Shown here: positions 10,182 to 20,914 of the stretch, in pieces
How the letters are laid out: every line of letters starts with the position of its first letter
Numbering within the stretch: the first letter of the stretch is position 1
NCBI GenBank assembly: GCA_025667525.1
Contig: CM046878.1
Location: forward strand, 101,385,237 to 101,449,236
From: Glebionis coronaria
Lineage: Eukaryota; Streptophyta; Magnoliopsida; Asterales; Asteraceae
Direction of reading: 5' to 3'
Length of the DNA: 64,000 nucleotides
Program-made: the position numbers and the translations under genes
Notes under the pieces: generated by a model
The model's database searches: none
The model's input: the letters and a program-made list of their open reading frames with translations, nothing else
What the model was told of the DNA's origin: nothing

Positions 10182-11671
10182 TGACACAATCGTTTTTTGT
10201 GGGTTCAAAATAATTCTCGGAATCCTCTCGAATTGATCTCAGTTTAAAGTGGAATGATTTGTTCTTGGTGACAAAAAGGAGTTTGGTTTTCTATTCTATT
10301 AATAAGTAAGCTAGACTTAAAGATTTAAACTAAACAACAAATGAAAAATACCCAAGCAGAAAATTCTCTATTCGGAATGTATGTCTATGCGGAAAAGGAA
10401 GGCTATTCGGAAAGTTCAGGTTATTCGGAAAAAACACCCTTATGCGGAAAAATATGGCCTATGCGGAAAATATCACTTATGCGGAAAAATCTGCTTTATG
10501 CGGAAAGATAAGGCTATTCGGAAAAACAGGGCTAATCGGAAAATCAAGTTCTATGCGGAATAACACCTCTATTCGGAAAAACATGCCTATTCGGAAAATA
10601 ACCTCTATGCGGAATAATGTGCTCTATGCTGAATGTTTTACTATGCGGAATAAAATATGGCCTATGCGGAAAAATACCTTACTCGGAATAATGTGCTCTA
10701 TTCGGAAAATAATGACTATTCGGAATATCTGTGATATTCCGAATAAAGAAGAAAAACAACCTCTACTCGGAATAATTGAAATATTCCGAATAAAGGCAAC
10801 CCCAGAATCCCTATTCGGAATCTGGGAACTCAGAAATGCGAAGAACAGGGGACTCGGATTTTATCAAAATCAAACTCAACAATCAAAAAGGTTTAACCAA
10901 ATCAAACATAAATCATTTAAATACCATAAGTAACAAATCCCACCAATAAAAACACTAAATCAACAACTTTTTAAGATCAAACTTGAATCAAATAGAAAAA
11001 CTTAAGAACTTTTAATAGAAGATGATGAAGAACAAGATGAATAGAAAGATGGAATTAATAGATTAATGGAAAAGTAACAAGAGTAATGATTAAGAGTTAC
11101 AAGATTGAAAGAAAAGAATGAAAATCACCAAACACCCTAATGGTGTTGGTGAAGCTACGAACAAGGAACTGGGAAAAAGAAAAAATGAACTCACTCCCTA
11201 AAATGTGAAGGGAGTATCTATTTATACTCCTAGTGGTTGGTTGGCGAGTGGGCTTTCTCCCTTTCTTCTTGTCTTCTCGTCTTTTCAGAAAAGTTGACGA
11301 TTTCGATTCTGATTCGGGATTTGTTGTCGATTAAATCCAACTCGTCTTTTAATTTCTTCGTTAAATAGACTTGAGTTTCTTCGACTTATGTAAATCTTCC
11401 GTCTTTGGTCCTTTTCTTTGATAAATCTTCGAATAGGCCCGGTGACTTCAAATCTTTTGCATCTCTTGGACAATAGACTTTATCCTGAGTCTTTTTCCTT
11501 GATAAAACCCGTGCAATCCCATGTTTTCTTTAATATTCATCCGGTTAGCTCTGAAATCACAATAAACACAAAAACCACGCATAATTCCAAACAAATGATA
11601 TTAAATACGTGTTTTGGTCTTGTTTTAGCCAGAATTAAGTGGTAAAAGGATGGGTGTTTACACACCTATCA
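10182..11671 (-). repeat. Athila 3' LTR (left copy)
   Basis: Runs from TGACAC to ACCTATCA, 1490 bases. Aligns with 19454-20326 plus 31886-32501. On the minus strand a TATA box (TATAAATA) lies near 11218-11226. It contains an array of CGGAA words. Confidence 0.9.
10365..10830. repeat. CGGAA-word array in the Athila LTR
   Basis: About 30 degenerate copies of TATGCGGAA, TATTCGGAA or their complements spaced about 12-25 bases apart. Because the spacing is often a multiple of three, long forward frames (MRK, AEK, IRK phrases) open across it; they repeat in both LTRs and are not genes. The matching array in the right LTR is 19635-20100. Confidence 0.85.
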
Positions 11672-11690
11672 AATCCCCTACACTTAACCA
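11672..11690 (-). other. Athila polypurine tract region
   Basis: On the minus strand, AAGTGTAGGGGATT directly precedes the 3' LTR start; the purine-rich core primes plus-strand DNA synthesis. Related words (CCCCTACACTTA on the plus strand) recur near 13203, 13257 and 13483, as degenerate extra polypurine tracts. Confidence 0.6.
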
Positions 11691-13578
11691 TTGCCATGCC
11701 CTCATGCAATGCTTAGTGATAAAGCAATTTTACACTTTTCTCATAATCAATCAACCTTGGCCTTATTCAAATACTACTAAATAAGAACCAAAATACTAAG
11801 AGAAATTAATACTTTAAGATAAACAAAAGGATGGAAATAACTTGTAAAGAAATCAAGGACTTACATTAGGGCTTTGGTGTTGCGAAGATTTATCACCCTC
11901 AAGTTTCACGTTCCCCAAACTAAGCTTAAAAACGAGATCACTGTTATTATAAGTTAGTAAATCAAACACCTACACACATGGCTTAATTAATTGCTTAAAC
12001 TCCCTTATTCCTAGGTGTATCTCTTATATTTTATTTTTGTCTTAGAATGATCATGAAGATGCATTTTTGGGACTTATTTCGATAGTTTATTTAGGCTGAA
12101 AGTAAAGTGGGACGATTTGATCAATAGTTAGCTAAAGGACAAAATCTCTTAAAACTGCTTCTCGGGATATCAAAAAGTTCATATCTTGGCATAACTTGGT
12201 TCACGATTTGAGACCTTTCTCGGGCCGATATTTGGCATGTACTTCATACTTCATATCTTCGAGAGACGTTCTTGAGATAATGGTCTTCTCGTCATAATAG
12301 AGTTTTCTTCACTTGGAGACTTTTGAGGGGTACTCCAACTTTGTTTACCACGACTTCATGATTATTTCTTCGATCTCTAATTGCGATTTTGAGATACAAC
12401 GATCCGCCTCCTTTTCGGACTTGGATCTATTTATCCTCATACCTTGTTAGGGTCTTTTCGGATAGACTTCTCCATGATCTTTATGGGAGTTGATTGCTTT
12501 TCGTCGTGAGTCTTGATCCTTCATATTGACTTTAGGAATAATGCTTTTCACATCACTTTGGATCTTCAGCAATAAAATTGAATCCTCATGCCTTGTTAGG
12601 GCCTTTTCGGACTCGCCAATCTTCGCGCCCCGCTTCATAAGTTATGCCTTGGCTATGAACTCTTATCATTACCGAGCAACTTTTAAACGATCTTGGGCTA
12701 GAAGCTAAGTAACTTTTCAAATCGTACGACCTTACTTATTGCAGATAAATTATTAGCAAGTGATGGGAGAATAGGCAAATAATTACACCAAGTGAGCTTG
12801 TGCAAGAATACCGACTTATAATTGACTCTATCATTTCTCGTCCTCCACAATTTAAAATCTCAAGTAATGAGACTCGTGGATACTTAGCCTAATAAACCAA
12901 TTAAGGTCTACATGGTTAAGGATACTAGCTAGAATAAACTTGGATAAGTCTATTCGGGTTGAGTCAAAATAAATGCAACGGGCCTAATATGTCAAAGACT
13001 TCTAAACTAGCTACACCACTTTATTAATATTTTTGACTTTATTGCGGGAAATATACATATCAAAGCAAAGATAAAAATTTAAAAATTACGACTAAATGGC
13101 CAAAGTTAATAAAAAATTTGAAAAATGTTGAAAAATAGGATTTTCCGGTTAAATGAAGGCATTTTCATGGAAAAGCCCACTTAAAACTTCGATAGAAGTC
13201 CTCCCTACACTTAAGATAAACATTGTCCTCAATGTTTAAGTATGTGGGAAAAGTCTCCCCTACACTTATGACATTGTGCACGTTGGTTAACTCGAGTTAA
13301 GGAAGAGACGACTAAAGTGATCAATTTCAAATGTGATTATGAAGAAAATTGAATCACGATAGTTGAGAGATAGAACCGGATTTCGGATAACACGGGAGCA
13401 CGGTTCTTCAAAGATTCCAAGATTGCAGTTATTCCTGTAATCACATCACCATACACACACAAACGACCAAAATAGGTCCTCCCCTACACTTAGGGGGTTA
13501 AAGGGATAGATACTCGGGCTGCCTCCCGAGGAGCGCTTGTTTTTGATAACCGGGTCACGAGCCTGACTCGACCCAAAA
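11691..13578 (-). other. Athila 3' region without an intact ORF
   Basis: This is the interval between pol and the 3' LTR, where some Athila elements carry an env-like ORF. I see only short frames, none with a signal peptide or membrane segment. A duplicated segment (CCTTGTTAGGG..CTTTTCGGA) occurs near 12440 and 12590, and three polypurine-like words lie at the pol end. Confidence 0.6.
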
Positions 13579-16500
13579 TTAGTTCATGGGGAACGTGGTG
13601 AGGGATGGAATCACCTCCTGAGAGGTGTCCTCACCAAAGTATAACTTCACTCGTTGGCCATTCACCTTAAAATTAGGTCCATTAGGTTGAGCGAGCTCGA
13701 GAGTACCATATGGAAAAATTTGGGCAATGGTGAATGGGCCGGACCAACGAGATTTGAGCTTGCCCGAAAAGATTTTCAACCGAGAGTTAAAAAGTAAGAC
13801 TTTGTCTCCAACATGGAACTCTCGGTTTTTGATCTTGGAGTCGTGAATGAGCTTAGTCCTTTCCTTATAGATTAAAGAATTTTCATAAGCCTCATTCTGA
13901 AGTTCATTCAGCTCATTGAGTTGGATCTTGCGTAGGTCACCGGCTTTGTTTATATCAAAATTAGCCCACTTCAAGGCCCAGTAAGCCTTGTGCTCCAACT
14001 CAATGGGGAGGTGGCATGCTTTCCCGTACACAAGACGATAAGGCGTACAGCCGATCGGGGTCTTATAAGCAGTACGTAAAGCCCACAAAGCATCATCGAG
14101 TTTACCAGCCCATGCGGCACGATGCTCTCCCACGGTTCTTTCCAGAATTCGCTTCAGTCCTCGGTTGGATATTTCAGCCTGGCCATTAGTTTGTGGGTGG
14201 TAGGCTGTGGAAAGACGATGATTTACACCGTACTTAGCTATGACTCTAGCAAATTGGTCATTGCAGAAGTGAGTCCCACGATCACTAATAATGGCACGAG
14301 GCACACCGAATCTAGCGAATAAAGCTTTCAAAAAGTTACAAACCACCCTTGCGTCATTAGTAGGTAAAGCTTTGGCTTCAACCCACTTTGAAACGTAGTC
14401 AACGGCTACAAGGATGTATTTGTTTCCTTTAGATGAAGGAAATGGCCCCATAAAGTCGATACCCCAAACATCAAAAATTTCACACTCTTGAATGAAATTC
14501 TGAGGCATCTCGTCTTTATGTGTGATTTTGCCTTGCTTTTGGCAAACATCACATCGTTTAACCATATTGTGAGCATCACGATATATGGAGGGCCAATAAA
14601 ATCCCGAATCAAACACTTTCTTTGCGGTGTAGTTGGGACCAAAGTGACCACCGGTGGGTCCTTTGTGGCATGCATTAAGGATTTCAGACGCTGCCAGTCC
14701 ATCAACACATCGACGGATAATCAGGTCGGCACATTGTTTGAATAGGTAAGGGTCGTCCCAAAAGTAAGTCTTAATGTCGGTGAAGAACTTTTTCTTTTGC
14801 TGAGACGTCAACCCTTCCTTGAGAATTCCACCCGCTAAGTAGTTTGCAAAGTCCGCAAACCACGGGGTTTCATTCGGCTTCGAGTTTATAGACATTAAGG
14901 TCTCCAAGGGAAAAGAATCATTGATTTCTTTGTTCGGATGATCCCCCTGGTAAGGATCCTCAAGTCTGCTGAGATGGTCCGCGGCTAGATTTTCTGCTCC
15001 TTTTTTATCGCGAATTTCGATTTTAAATTCCTGGAGCAGCAAAACCCAGCGAAGAAGTCTTGGTTTGGAATCTTGCTTTGTCAACAAGTACTTCAGTGCG
15101 GAATGATCGGTATACACGATGGTGGTGGAAAGGACAAGATAGGGGCGAAATTTTTCAAAAGCATAGACAACAGCTAAAAGCTCTTTTTCGGTTGTCGTAT
15201 AATGCGATTGTGCCCCTGTCATTGTCTTGCTAGCGTAATGGATCGGTTGGAAGTGTTTGTTCACTCTTTGTCCAAGAACCGCTCCAATAGCAAAATCACT
15301 AGCATCGCACATCAACTCAAAAGGCAGATCCCAATTAGGGGTAACTAAGACGGGTGCCTTAGTAAGCTTATCCTTAAGCGAGTTGAAGGCTTCAAGACAC
15401 TCTTTGGAAAAGATAAAAGGAGTATCTTTTTCCAAGAGGTGGGTCATCGGGCGAGCGATTTGAGAAAAATCTTTGATGAATCGACGGTAGAAGCCCGCAT
15501 GACCCAGAAAACTTCTCACACCTTTCACGGTTGAAGGTGGAAGCAACTTTGCGATAACATCGACTTTAGCACGGTCTACTTCAAGACCGGCTTTAGAAAT
15601 CTTATGTCCCAGCACGATGCCTTCTTTTACCATAAAATGGCATTTTTCCCAATTCAGAACAAGGCGAGTGTCTTCGCACCTCTTTAGCATACGTTCCAAA
15701 TTGGCAAGGCAAGAAGAGAATGAATCCCCAAAGACCGAGAAATCATCCATGAAGACTTCCATGGTTTGTTCAACCATGTCATGGAAGATAGCTAACATAC
15801 ACCTTTGGAAAGTCCCGGGCGCATTACATAAGCCAAAAGGCATTCTTTTGTAAGCGAAAGTGCCATAGGGACAAGTGAATGTAGTCTTCTCTTGATCTTG
15901 GGGATCGATGGGTATTTGAAAATAACCCGAGAAACCATCAAGAAAGCAGTAATATTCATTTCCTGCTAAGCGTTCAAGCATTTGGTCCATAAAAGGTAGA
16001 GGGAAATGATCCTTTCTCGTGGCATCATTGAGTTTGCGGTAGTCTATACAAACTCTCCACCCAGTAACGAGACGAGTGGGAATCAACTCGTTGTGTTCAT
16101 TGGGAACAACGGTTATTCCGCCCTTCTTGGGCACACAATGGATTGGACTAACCCATGGTGAATCCGAAATAGGGTAAATCATACCCGCATCAAGAAGTTT
16201 GAGAACCTCTGTTTTGATGACTTCATGGATTTTTGGATTCACCCTTCGTTGGCTTTGAATTGTGGGCTTAAACTCGTCCTCCATGAGAATTTTGTGTGTA
16301 CAGAAGTGAGGATCAATTCCACGAATATCCGAAATTTTCCAAGCGATAGCCTTCTTATGATCCTTCAACACAGCGACAAGTCGAGCTTTCTCTTCATCCT
16401 TCAAATCCTTAGCAATGATGACTGGCGACTTCTTCTCTTCTTCGAGGAATACATACTCAAGATGGGGCGGCAACTCCTTAAGTTCCAAATCCGGAGGATT

Positions 16501-18528
16501 TTCGACGGGAGGCGTATTCGAAGTCGGAGTCTCGATAGCAATAACAATGGGAGATGGAGGGGAAGGATTGTCTTCTCTGAGGAGGTTTGCAATGAAACTA
16601 AGATCGTCATCCCAATTGGCAGTAGAATCGTCATTGTCTTGCTTCACATCTTCCAAGGTGGCTTCCAAATCTTTCCAAAGGAAATCACTTTCTCCAAATA
16701 GAGATAGTGATGATTCGATAGAGGAAACGGTCTCAACATTGAGAAGAGAGGTAGGAATATTTTTACAAGCATCCTTGAAGTGTTCTTCACAAGCCTCATC
16801 AAGAACGTCAATACAATTAACACTCTCGTAAGAATAAGGCTGTTTAGAAAGCTTTCCCATGTTGAAGACTACTTTATCGTCACCCACTCTCATGATAAGC
16901 TCACCGGCTTCAACATCGATGAGAGTGCGGCCGGTCCTCAAGAATGGACGACCAACAATGAGTGGCACACGGGGGTCCATCTCGTAGTCGACGACAACAA
17001 AATCAGCAGGGAAGGTGAATTTGTCGACTCCTACAATGACGTCTTCGGCTATCCCCACTGGATAAGCAACCGTACGGTTAGCTAATTCCAAAGTCATTTT
17101 GGTGGGGACTAGCTCTGGGAGAGATAATTGCTTCCAAACACTTAGAGGCATGAGATTAATACTGGCACCTAGATCGGCTAGGGCCATGCAATTCTCTACT
17201 CCCGGGAAATTGCAAGGGATAAGAAAACGACCCGGATCACCAAGCTTGGTTGGCAATTTCCTTAAGAGCACTGCAGAGCAGTTCTCATTAAGTTGGGTGT
17301 TGGCAATATCGAGGAGCTTTTCCTTGTCGCTCAGAAGATCTTTAAACATTTTGGCATACTTGGGCATGTGAGCGAGAGCCTCAGCGAAGGAGATATTGAA
17401 ATTCAGTTGTTTGAACATTTTAAGGAAATTCGAAACCTGAATATCATCCTTGCTCTTTTGCTTCTCTTTCCTCAACCTAGATGGATAAGGTATATTGGAA
17501 GAAGAGGAAGGCTTTGGGAGAATAGGATCACTCACAACCACGGGTGGAGGAGGGGTAGAAGGAAGAGGTGGAGAAATTGGGGAAGGAGAAGGAATAGGAG
17601 CAGGTGACTCGTTCTCCTTAGTCACAACCACCGGTGGAGGTATAGGAAGCTCGGGTTCCTTGGTACCTTTGCCACTTCGAGTGGTGATTGCTTTCATCTC
17701 CCCTCTTGGGTTCGCAACGGTGTTACTCGGAAGAGTACCCGAAGAAGAGGGTTGACTACTTTGGAAGAAACTAGCCATCATGTTCCTCAGATCATTAGTT
17801 TGGCTATCCAACGTATTTCTCATATCTGCTCTCAAATCGTTTCCTTGCTTGACCAAGTCTGCCTTCAAGTTTCGCACTTCCTGCTGGAGATTTTCCACTA
17901 TCACATCATTGGTCCTCATGTAGGTTGCAACCTCTTGGTGTAATGCAGAGGTGGTTTGGTTGGGAGGAGCATTGTATGCAGGTGGTTGGTAAGCAGGTTG
18001 TTGGTAGACTTGGTTGTTACGTTGAGGCGGTTGTTGCTGCTTGTGAGGAGGGATGTATGGTTGTCGAGGTTGTTGTTGCTGTTGAGGAGGGCGATTAAGG
18101 TTTTGCTGTTGGTTTTGGTTGGCCAGAGGGAAACCAGGTGGTGAGAGATAGTTGTTGCTGCGGTAGCTAAGCAAGTTACGGTCACCTTGAGGTCTAGCTT
18201 GGTAAGAAGGTTGTGGATAGGTGCCATATGCCGCATTCACATTCTCAGCAGGGTAGTCTTGGGTGGCGGTACAAGTTGTGTAAGAGTGAGGACCACCGCA
18301 TATCGCACAAGGTTGGCTGACAGCATTCACTTGAGCATTTTTGGCGTTGTTGCTGTTGTTGTTGCTGACGGTGTGGGTGACAAGCGATTCAAGAAGCACA
18401 GTAATTTTGTCTAATCGCTTGTCGCTGTCATTAGTGCTAGCACTAGCAACATTGGTCCGAATACTCTTGGTTTGCACACGAGACTTGTTCTCAATGATAT
18501 CCCAAGCAGCATTGGAAGTCTTAGCCAA
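13579..18528 (-). CDS. Athila gag (C-terminal part)-pol polyprotein
   Basis: A 1649-codon open frame. Residues 1-400: gag C-terminal part with a reduced zinc knuckle [13 protein letters not shown] near 74-86, a Q/P-rich linker and a coiled-coil stretch near 195-250. Protease at about 440-560 with active site ADLGAS (Asp452; DLG instead of DTG is usual in Athila). RT at about 780-1000 with FMDD at 926-929 in place of YVDD. RNase H at about 1070-1190. Integrase with H1288, H1295, C1326 and C1329, and catalytic Asp1358, Asp1416 and Glu1452 (35 residues between the last two). The C-terminal GPF/Y module is present near 1590. All catalytic residues look intact. The ATG used is simply the first after a stop at 18556-18558; the true gag start is upstream at 19234, so natural expression is broken. 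Confidence 0.9.
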   Translation of the reverse strand: MAKTSNAAWDIIENKSRVQTKSIRTNVASASTNDSDKRLDKITVLLESLVTHTVSNNNSNNAKNAQVNAVSQPCAICGGPHSYTTCTATQDYPAENVNAAYGTYPQPSYQARPQGDRNLLSYRSNNYLSPPGFPLANQNQQQNLNRPPQQQQQPRQPYIPPHKQQQPPQRNNQVYQQPAYQPPAYNAPPNQTTSALHQEVATYMRTNDVIVENLQQEVRNLKADLVKQGNDLRADMRNTLDSQTNDLRNMMASFFQSSQPSSSGTLPSNTVANPRGEMKAITTRSGKGTKEPELPIPPPVVVTKENESPAPIPSPSPISPPLPSTPPPPVVVSDPILPKPSSSSNIPYPSRLRKEKQKSKDDIQVSNFLKMFKQLNFNISFAEALAHMPKYAKMFKDLLSDKEKLLDIANTQLNENCSAVLLRKLPTKLGDPGRFLIPCNFPGVENCMALADLGASINLMPLSVWKQLSLPELVPTKMTLELANRTVAYPVGIAEDVIVGVDKFTFPADFVVVDYEMDPRVPLIVGRPFLRTGRTLIDVEAGELIMRVGDDKVVFNMGKLSKQPYSYESVNCIDVLDEACEEHFKDACKNIPTSLLNVETVSSIESSLSLFGESDFLWKDLEATLEDVKQDNDDSTANWDDDLSFIANLLREDNPSPPSPIVIAIETPTSNTPPVENPPDLELKELPPHLEYVFLEEEKKSPVIIAKDLKDEEKARLVAVLKDHKKAIAWKISDIRGIDPHFCTHKILMEDEFKPTIQSQRRVNPKIHEVIKTEVLKLLDAGMIYPISDSPWVSPIHCVPKKGGITVVPNEHNELIPTRLVTGWRVCIDYRKLNDATRKDHFPLPFMDQMLERLAGNEYYCFLDGFSGYFQIPIDPQDQEKTTFTCPYGTFAYKRMPFGLCNAPGTFQRCMLAIFHDMVEQTMEVFMDDFSVFGDSFSSCLANLERMLKRCEDTRLVLNWEKCHFMVKEGIVLGHKISKAGLEVDRAKVDVIAKLLPPSTVKGVRSFLGHAGFYRRFIKDFSQIARPMTHLLEKDTPFIFSKECLEAFNSLKDKLTKAPVLVTPNWDLPFELMCDASDFAIGAVLGQRVNKHFQPIHYASKTMTGAQSHYTTTEKELLAVVYAFEKFRPYLVLSTTIVYTDHSALKYLLTKQDSKPRLLRWVLLLQEFKIEIRDKKGAENLAADHLSRLEDPYQGDHPNKEINDSFPLETLMSINSKPNETPWFADFANYLAGGILKEGLTSQQKKKFFTDIKTYFWDDPYLFKQCADLIIRRCVDGLAASEILNACHKGPTGGHFGPNYTAKKVFDSGFYWPSIYRDAHNMVKRCDVCQKQGKITHKDEMPQNFIQECEIFDVWGIDFMGPFPSSKGNKYILVAVDYVSKWVEAKALPTNDARVVCNFLKALFARFGVPRAIISDRGTHFCNDQFARVIAKYGVNHRLSTAYHPQTNGQAEISNRGLKRILERTVGEHRAAWAGKLDDALWALRTAYKTPIGCTPYRLVYGKACHLPIELEHKAYWALKWANFDINKAGDLRKIQLNELNELQNEAYENSLIYKERTKLIHDSKIKNREFHVGDKVLLFNSRLKIFSGKLKSRWSGPFTIAQIFPYGTLELAQPNGPNFKVNGQRVKLYFGEDTSQEVIPSLTTFPMN

Positions 18529-18555
18529 TAGATTACCCCCCGAGGCACTGTTCAG

Positions 18556-19234
18556 TTAATCTTGGTCACTCATGCTTAAACCATTGTAAAAAGTATTAAT
18601 TTGATGTACTTTGGTAAAACCATGTTGTGGGAATTTTCTTAAAAGATCTTTAAAGCGATCCCAAGATTCACTGAACGACTCATCGTACTTTTGTTCAAAG
18701 TTTATAATCTCATTCCGCAAAGCGGTAGTACGAGAGGGTGGAAAAAAGTAGTTGATTAAACTTTGTTTCCAAATCCGTCCACGAGAGAATACTCTGTGGC
18801 GGTTCCTTAGCAAGCCAATGCCGGGCTTGTCCCTCTAAAGAAAAGGGAAAAAGTTGTAACCTTATAACCTCTTGTGGAACCCCATTGAACTTGACCGTGT
18901 TGGTGAGTTGCAAAAATCTTTTTATGTGGTCGTGTGGATCATCAATGGTTCGTCCCAAGAATGGTTGAGCGGAGACCATCTGGATAAAGCCTGACTTTAG
19001 CTCGAAATTGTTGGCGGCAATTGGTGGTATAACAATTGGATCCGTGTTGCCATCTACATGAGCTTGCAGCAATTCAATCATCGGGCGAGTATCCGGAAGG
19101 GGCTCATTGTTGTTGTTATTCATGTTGTTGAAAGGTGGGTTATTGTTATTATTATTGTTTGGGGGTGGTACACCGGCCATGTCTAGGTTATCGAGAGGCT
19201 CGGGCTCTTGATATGACGTGGATCGAGTGCGCAT
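18556..19234 (-). pseudogene. Athila gag N-terminal part, frameshifted
   Basis: Starts with ATG at 19234 (MRTRSTSYQEPEPLD), continues through an N-rich stretch and the capsid core (phrases FLQLTNTVKFNGVPQE, ARHWLAKEP), then shifts frame near 18750-18762 into NYFFPPSRTTALRNEI and FKDLLRKFPQHG, and meets TAA at 18556-18558 (after MSDQD). Beyond that stop the same frame runs on as [10 protein letters not shown] into the long gag-pol frame. One frameshift and one nonsense codon therefore disable this copy. Confidence 0.85.
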
Positions 19235-19433
19235 ACACCTGCAAAAGAACGAACAAAGAAAAACAAAGCAAAAATATTTTGGGTTTTTATGTTTTTTTTT
19301 AATTTTTTTTGTATTTTTGAAAATTTTATATTTTTTTAGGATTTTTTTTTAAATTTTTATGAAAAAGTAACGTTCACGGGGAACGGATCCCAAAATCCAA
19401 GTTCTCACAAAAAACTTTTGATCTTAACGAGAA
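19235..19433 (-). other. Athila 5' leader
   Basis: Untranslated stretch between the primer site and gag, very T-rich on the plus strand (A-rich in the transcript). No feature beyond homopolymer runs is visible. Confidence 0.5.
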
Positions 19434-19451
19434 GAGCCGGCAGCGGCGCCA
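19434..19451 (-). other. Athila primer binding site (tRNA-Asp type)
   Basis: On the minus strand, two bases after the 5' LTR end, TGGCGCCGCTGCCGGCTC matches the complement of the 3' end of plant tRNA-Asp at most of the first 15 positions. Athila elements are known to use tRNA-Asp. Confidence 0.75.
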
Positions 19452-19453
19452 TT

Positions 19454-20326
19454 TGATACACGCGTTTTATGTGGGTTCAAAATAATTCTCGGAATCCTCT
19501 CGAATTGATCTCAGTTTAAAGTGGAATGATTTGTTCTTGGTGACAAAAAGGAGTTTGGTTTTCTATTCTATTAATAAGTAAGCTAGACTTAAAGATTTAA
19601 ACTAAACAGCAAATGAAAAATACCCAAGCAGAAAATTCCCTATTCGGAATGTATGTCTATGCGGAAAAGGAAGGCTATTCGGAAAGTTCAGGTTATTCGG
19701 AAAAACACCCTTATGCGGAAAAATATGGTCTATGCGGAAAATATCACTTATGCGGAAAAATCTGCTTTATGCGGAAAGATAAGGCTATTCGGAAAAACAG
19801 GGCTAATCGGAAAATCAAGTTCTATGCGGAATAACACCTCTATTCGGAAAAACATGCCTATTCGGAAAATAACCTCTATGCGGAATAATGTGCTCTATGC
19901 TGAATGTTTTACTATGCGGAATAAAATATGGCCTATGCGGAAAAATACCTTACTCGGAATAATGTGCTCTATTCGGAAAATAATGACTATTCGGAATATC
20001 TGTGATATTCCGAATAAAGAAGAAAAACAACCTCTACTCGGAATAATTGAAATATTCCGAATAAAGGCAACCCCAGAATCCCTATTCGGAATCTGGGAAC
20101 TCAGAAATGCGAAGAACAGGGGACTCGGATTTTATCAAAATCAAACTCAACAATCAAAAAGGTTTAACCAAATCAAACATAAATCATTTAAATACCATAA
20201 GTAACAAATCCCACCAATAAAAACACTAAATCAACAACTTTTTAAGATCAAACTTGAATCAAATAGAAAAACTTAAGAACTTTTAATAGAAGATGATGAA
20301 GAACAAGATGAATAGAAAGATGGAAT
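19454..20326 (-). repeat. Athila 5' LTR, part 1 (inner side)
   Basis: Starts TGATACACG and matches 10182-11055 of the other LTR except for scattered substitutions, four of which fall in the first 16 bases. It is cut at 20326 by copia-1; the rest is at 31886-32501. It includes the CGGAA array at 19635-20100. Confidence 0.9.
20322..20326 (+). repeat. Copia-1 target site duplication GGAAT, left
   Basis: GGAAT precedes the copia LTR start TGTTGGG and follows the LTR end ATCAACA at 31881-31885. Confidence 0.9.
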
Positions 20327-20852
20327 TGTTGGGAATAAATATATGCTTATTTGTTTCCCCTGCTAGTTGATTACTCATACCCCTGCTAGAGTAAGTTCCC
20401 CCTGCTAAATAACAAAGGCAGGGGGATCCGTTCCCCTGCTGGAGTCAAAGGCCCTGCCGTCAAGATAAACATGGAATAGATATTTACGCGTTTCAGTTAT
20501 TATTCCTTAATACTTTCCATAGTTTGTTAGTAGTGATCTTGTACGTGGGTCCTTGCATCTATAAAAGGACTCACTAGGTTAGCATGCAGAGTGTGTCTTT
20601 CTCATTTCGTTTTTCATTATTATTACTTTAAGGTTTTGTAAACCCTAATACCACCTTGGGTATTCGTATATCCTTGATATATTAAAGTGCAACGTTTGAA
20701 TCTCATTTTGTTCTTGTGCTAAACATTACATTCCGCATCTTGTTTAGTTACTTTGCTTTGCAAAGTTTCTCTAGTGTTAGATTGAATTCTTTCTCTCTAT
20801 CACAACCCTTAAACAAGCTATTAAGGTTTAAGATCTGACTTTGGGATCAACA
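20327..20852 (+). repeat. Copia-1 5' LTR
   Basis: 526 bases from TGTTGGG to ATCAACA. TATA box CTATAAAAGG near 20569; four CCCCTGCT words in the first 115 bases. No difference from 31355-31880 seen by eye. Confidence 0.93.
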
Positions 20853-20854
20853 AG

Positions 20855-20866
20855 TGGTATCAGAGC
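20855..20866 (+). other. Copia-1 primer binding site (tRNA-iMet)
   Basis: TGGTATCAGAGC, the complement of the 3' end of plant initiator tRNA-Met, two bases after the 5' LTR; the match extends to CTTGTTG downstream less certainly. Confidence 0.9.
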
Positions 20867-20914
20867 TTGTTGAGAAACTTTGTCTAAATCAAGAACAAAA
20901 CCCTCATAGCAAAC

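Noticed and set aside
10442..10933. A 163-codon forward frame rich in MRK/IRK phrases, repeated at 19653-20204
   Set aside because: It runs across the CGGAA-word array of the Athila LTR and appears in both LTR copies; its regularity comes from the repeat spacing and it has no domain.
16401..16831. Possible antisense gene in Athila between protease and RT
   Set aside because: Several overlapping frames are open on both strands here because the linker is low-complexity; no domain or promoter seen.
17293..17755. Forward G/E/R-rich frames over the Athila gag-pol region, and other opposite-strand frames over pol genes
   Set aside because: They are shadows of the minus-strand polyprotein's proline/serine-rich linker.
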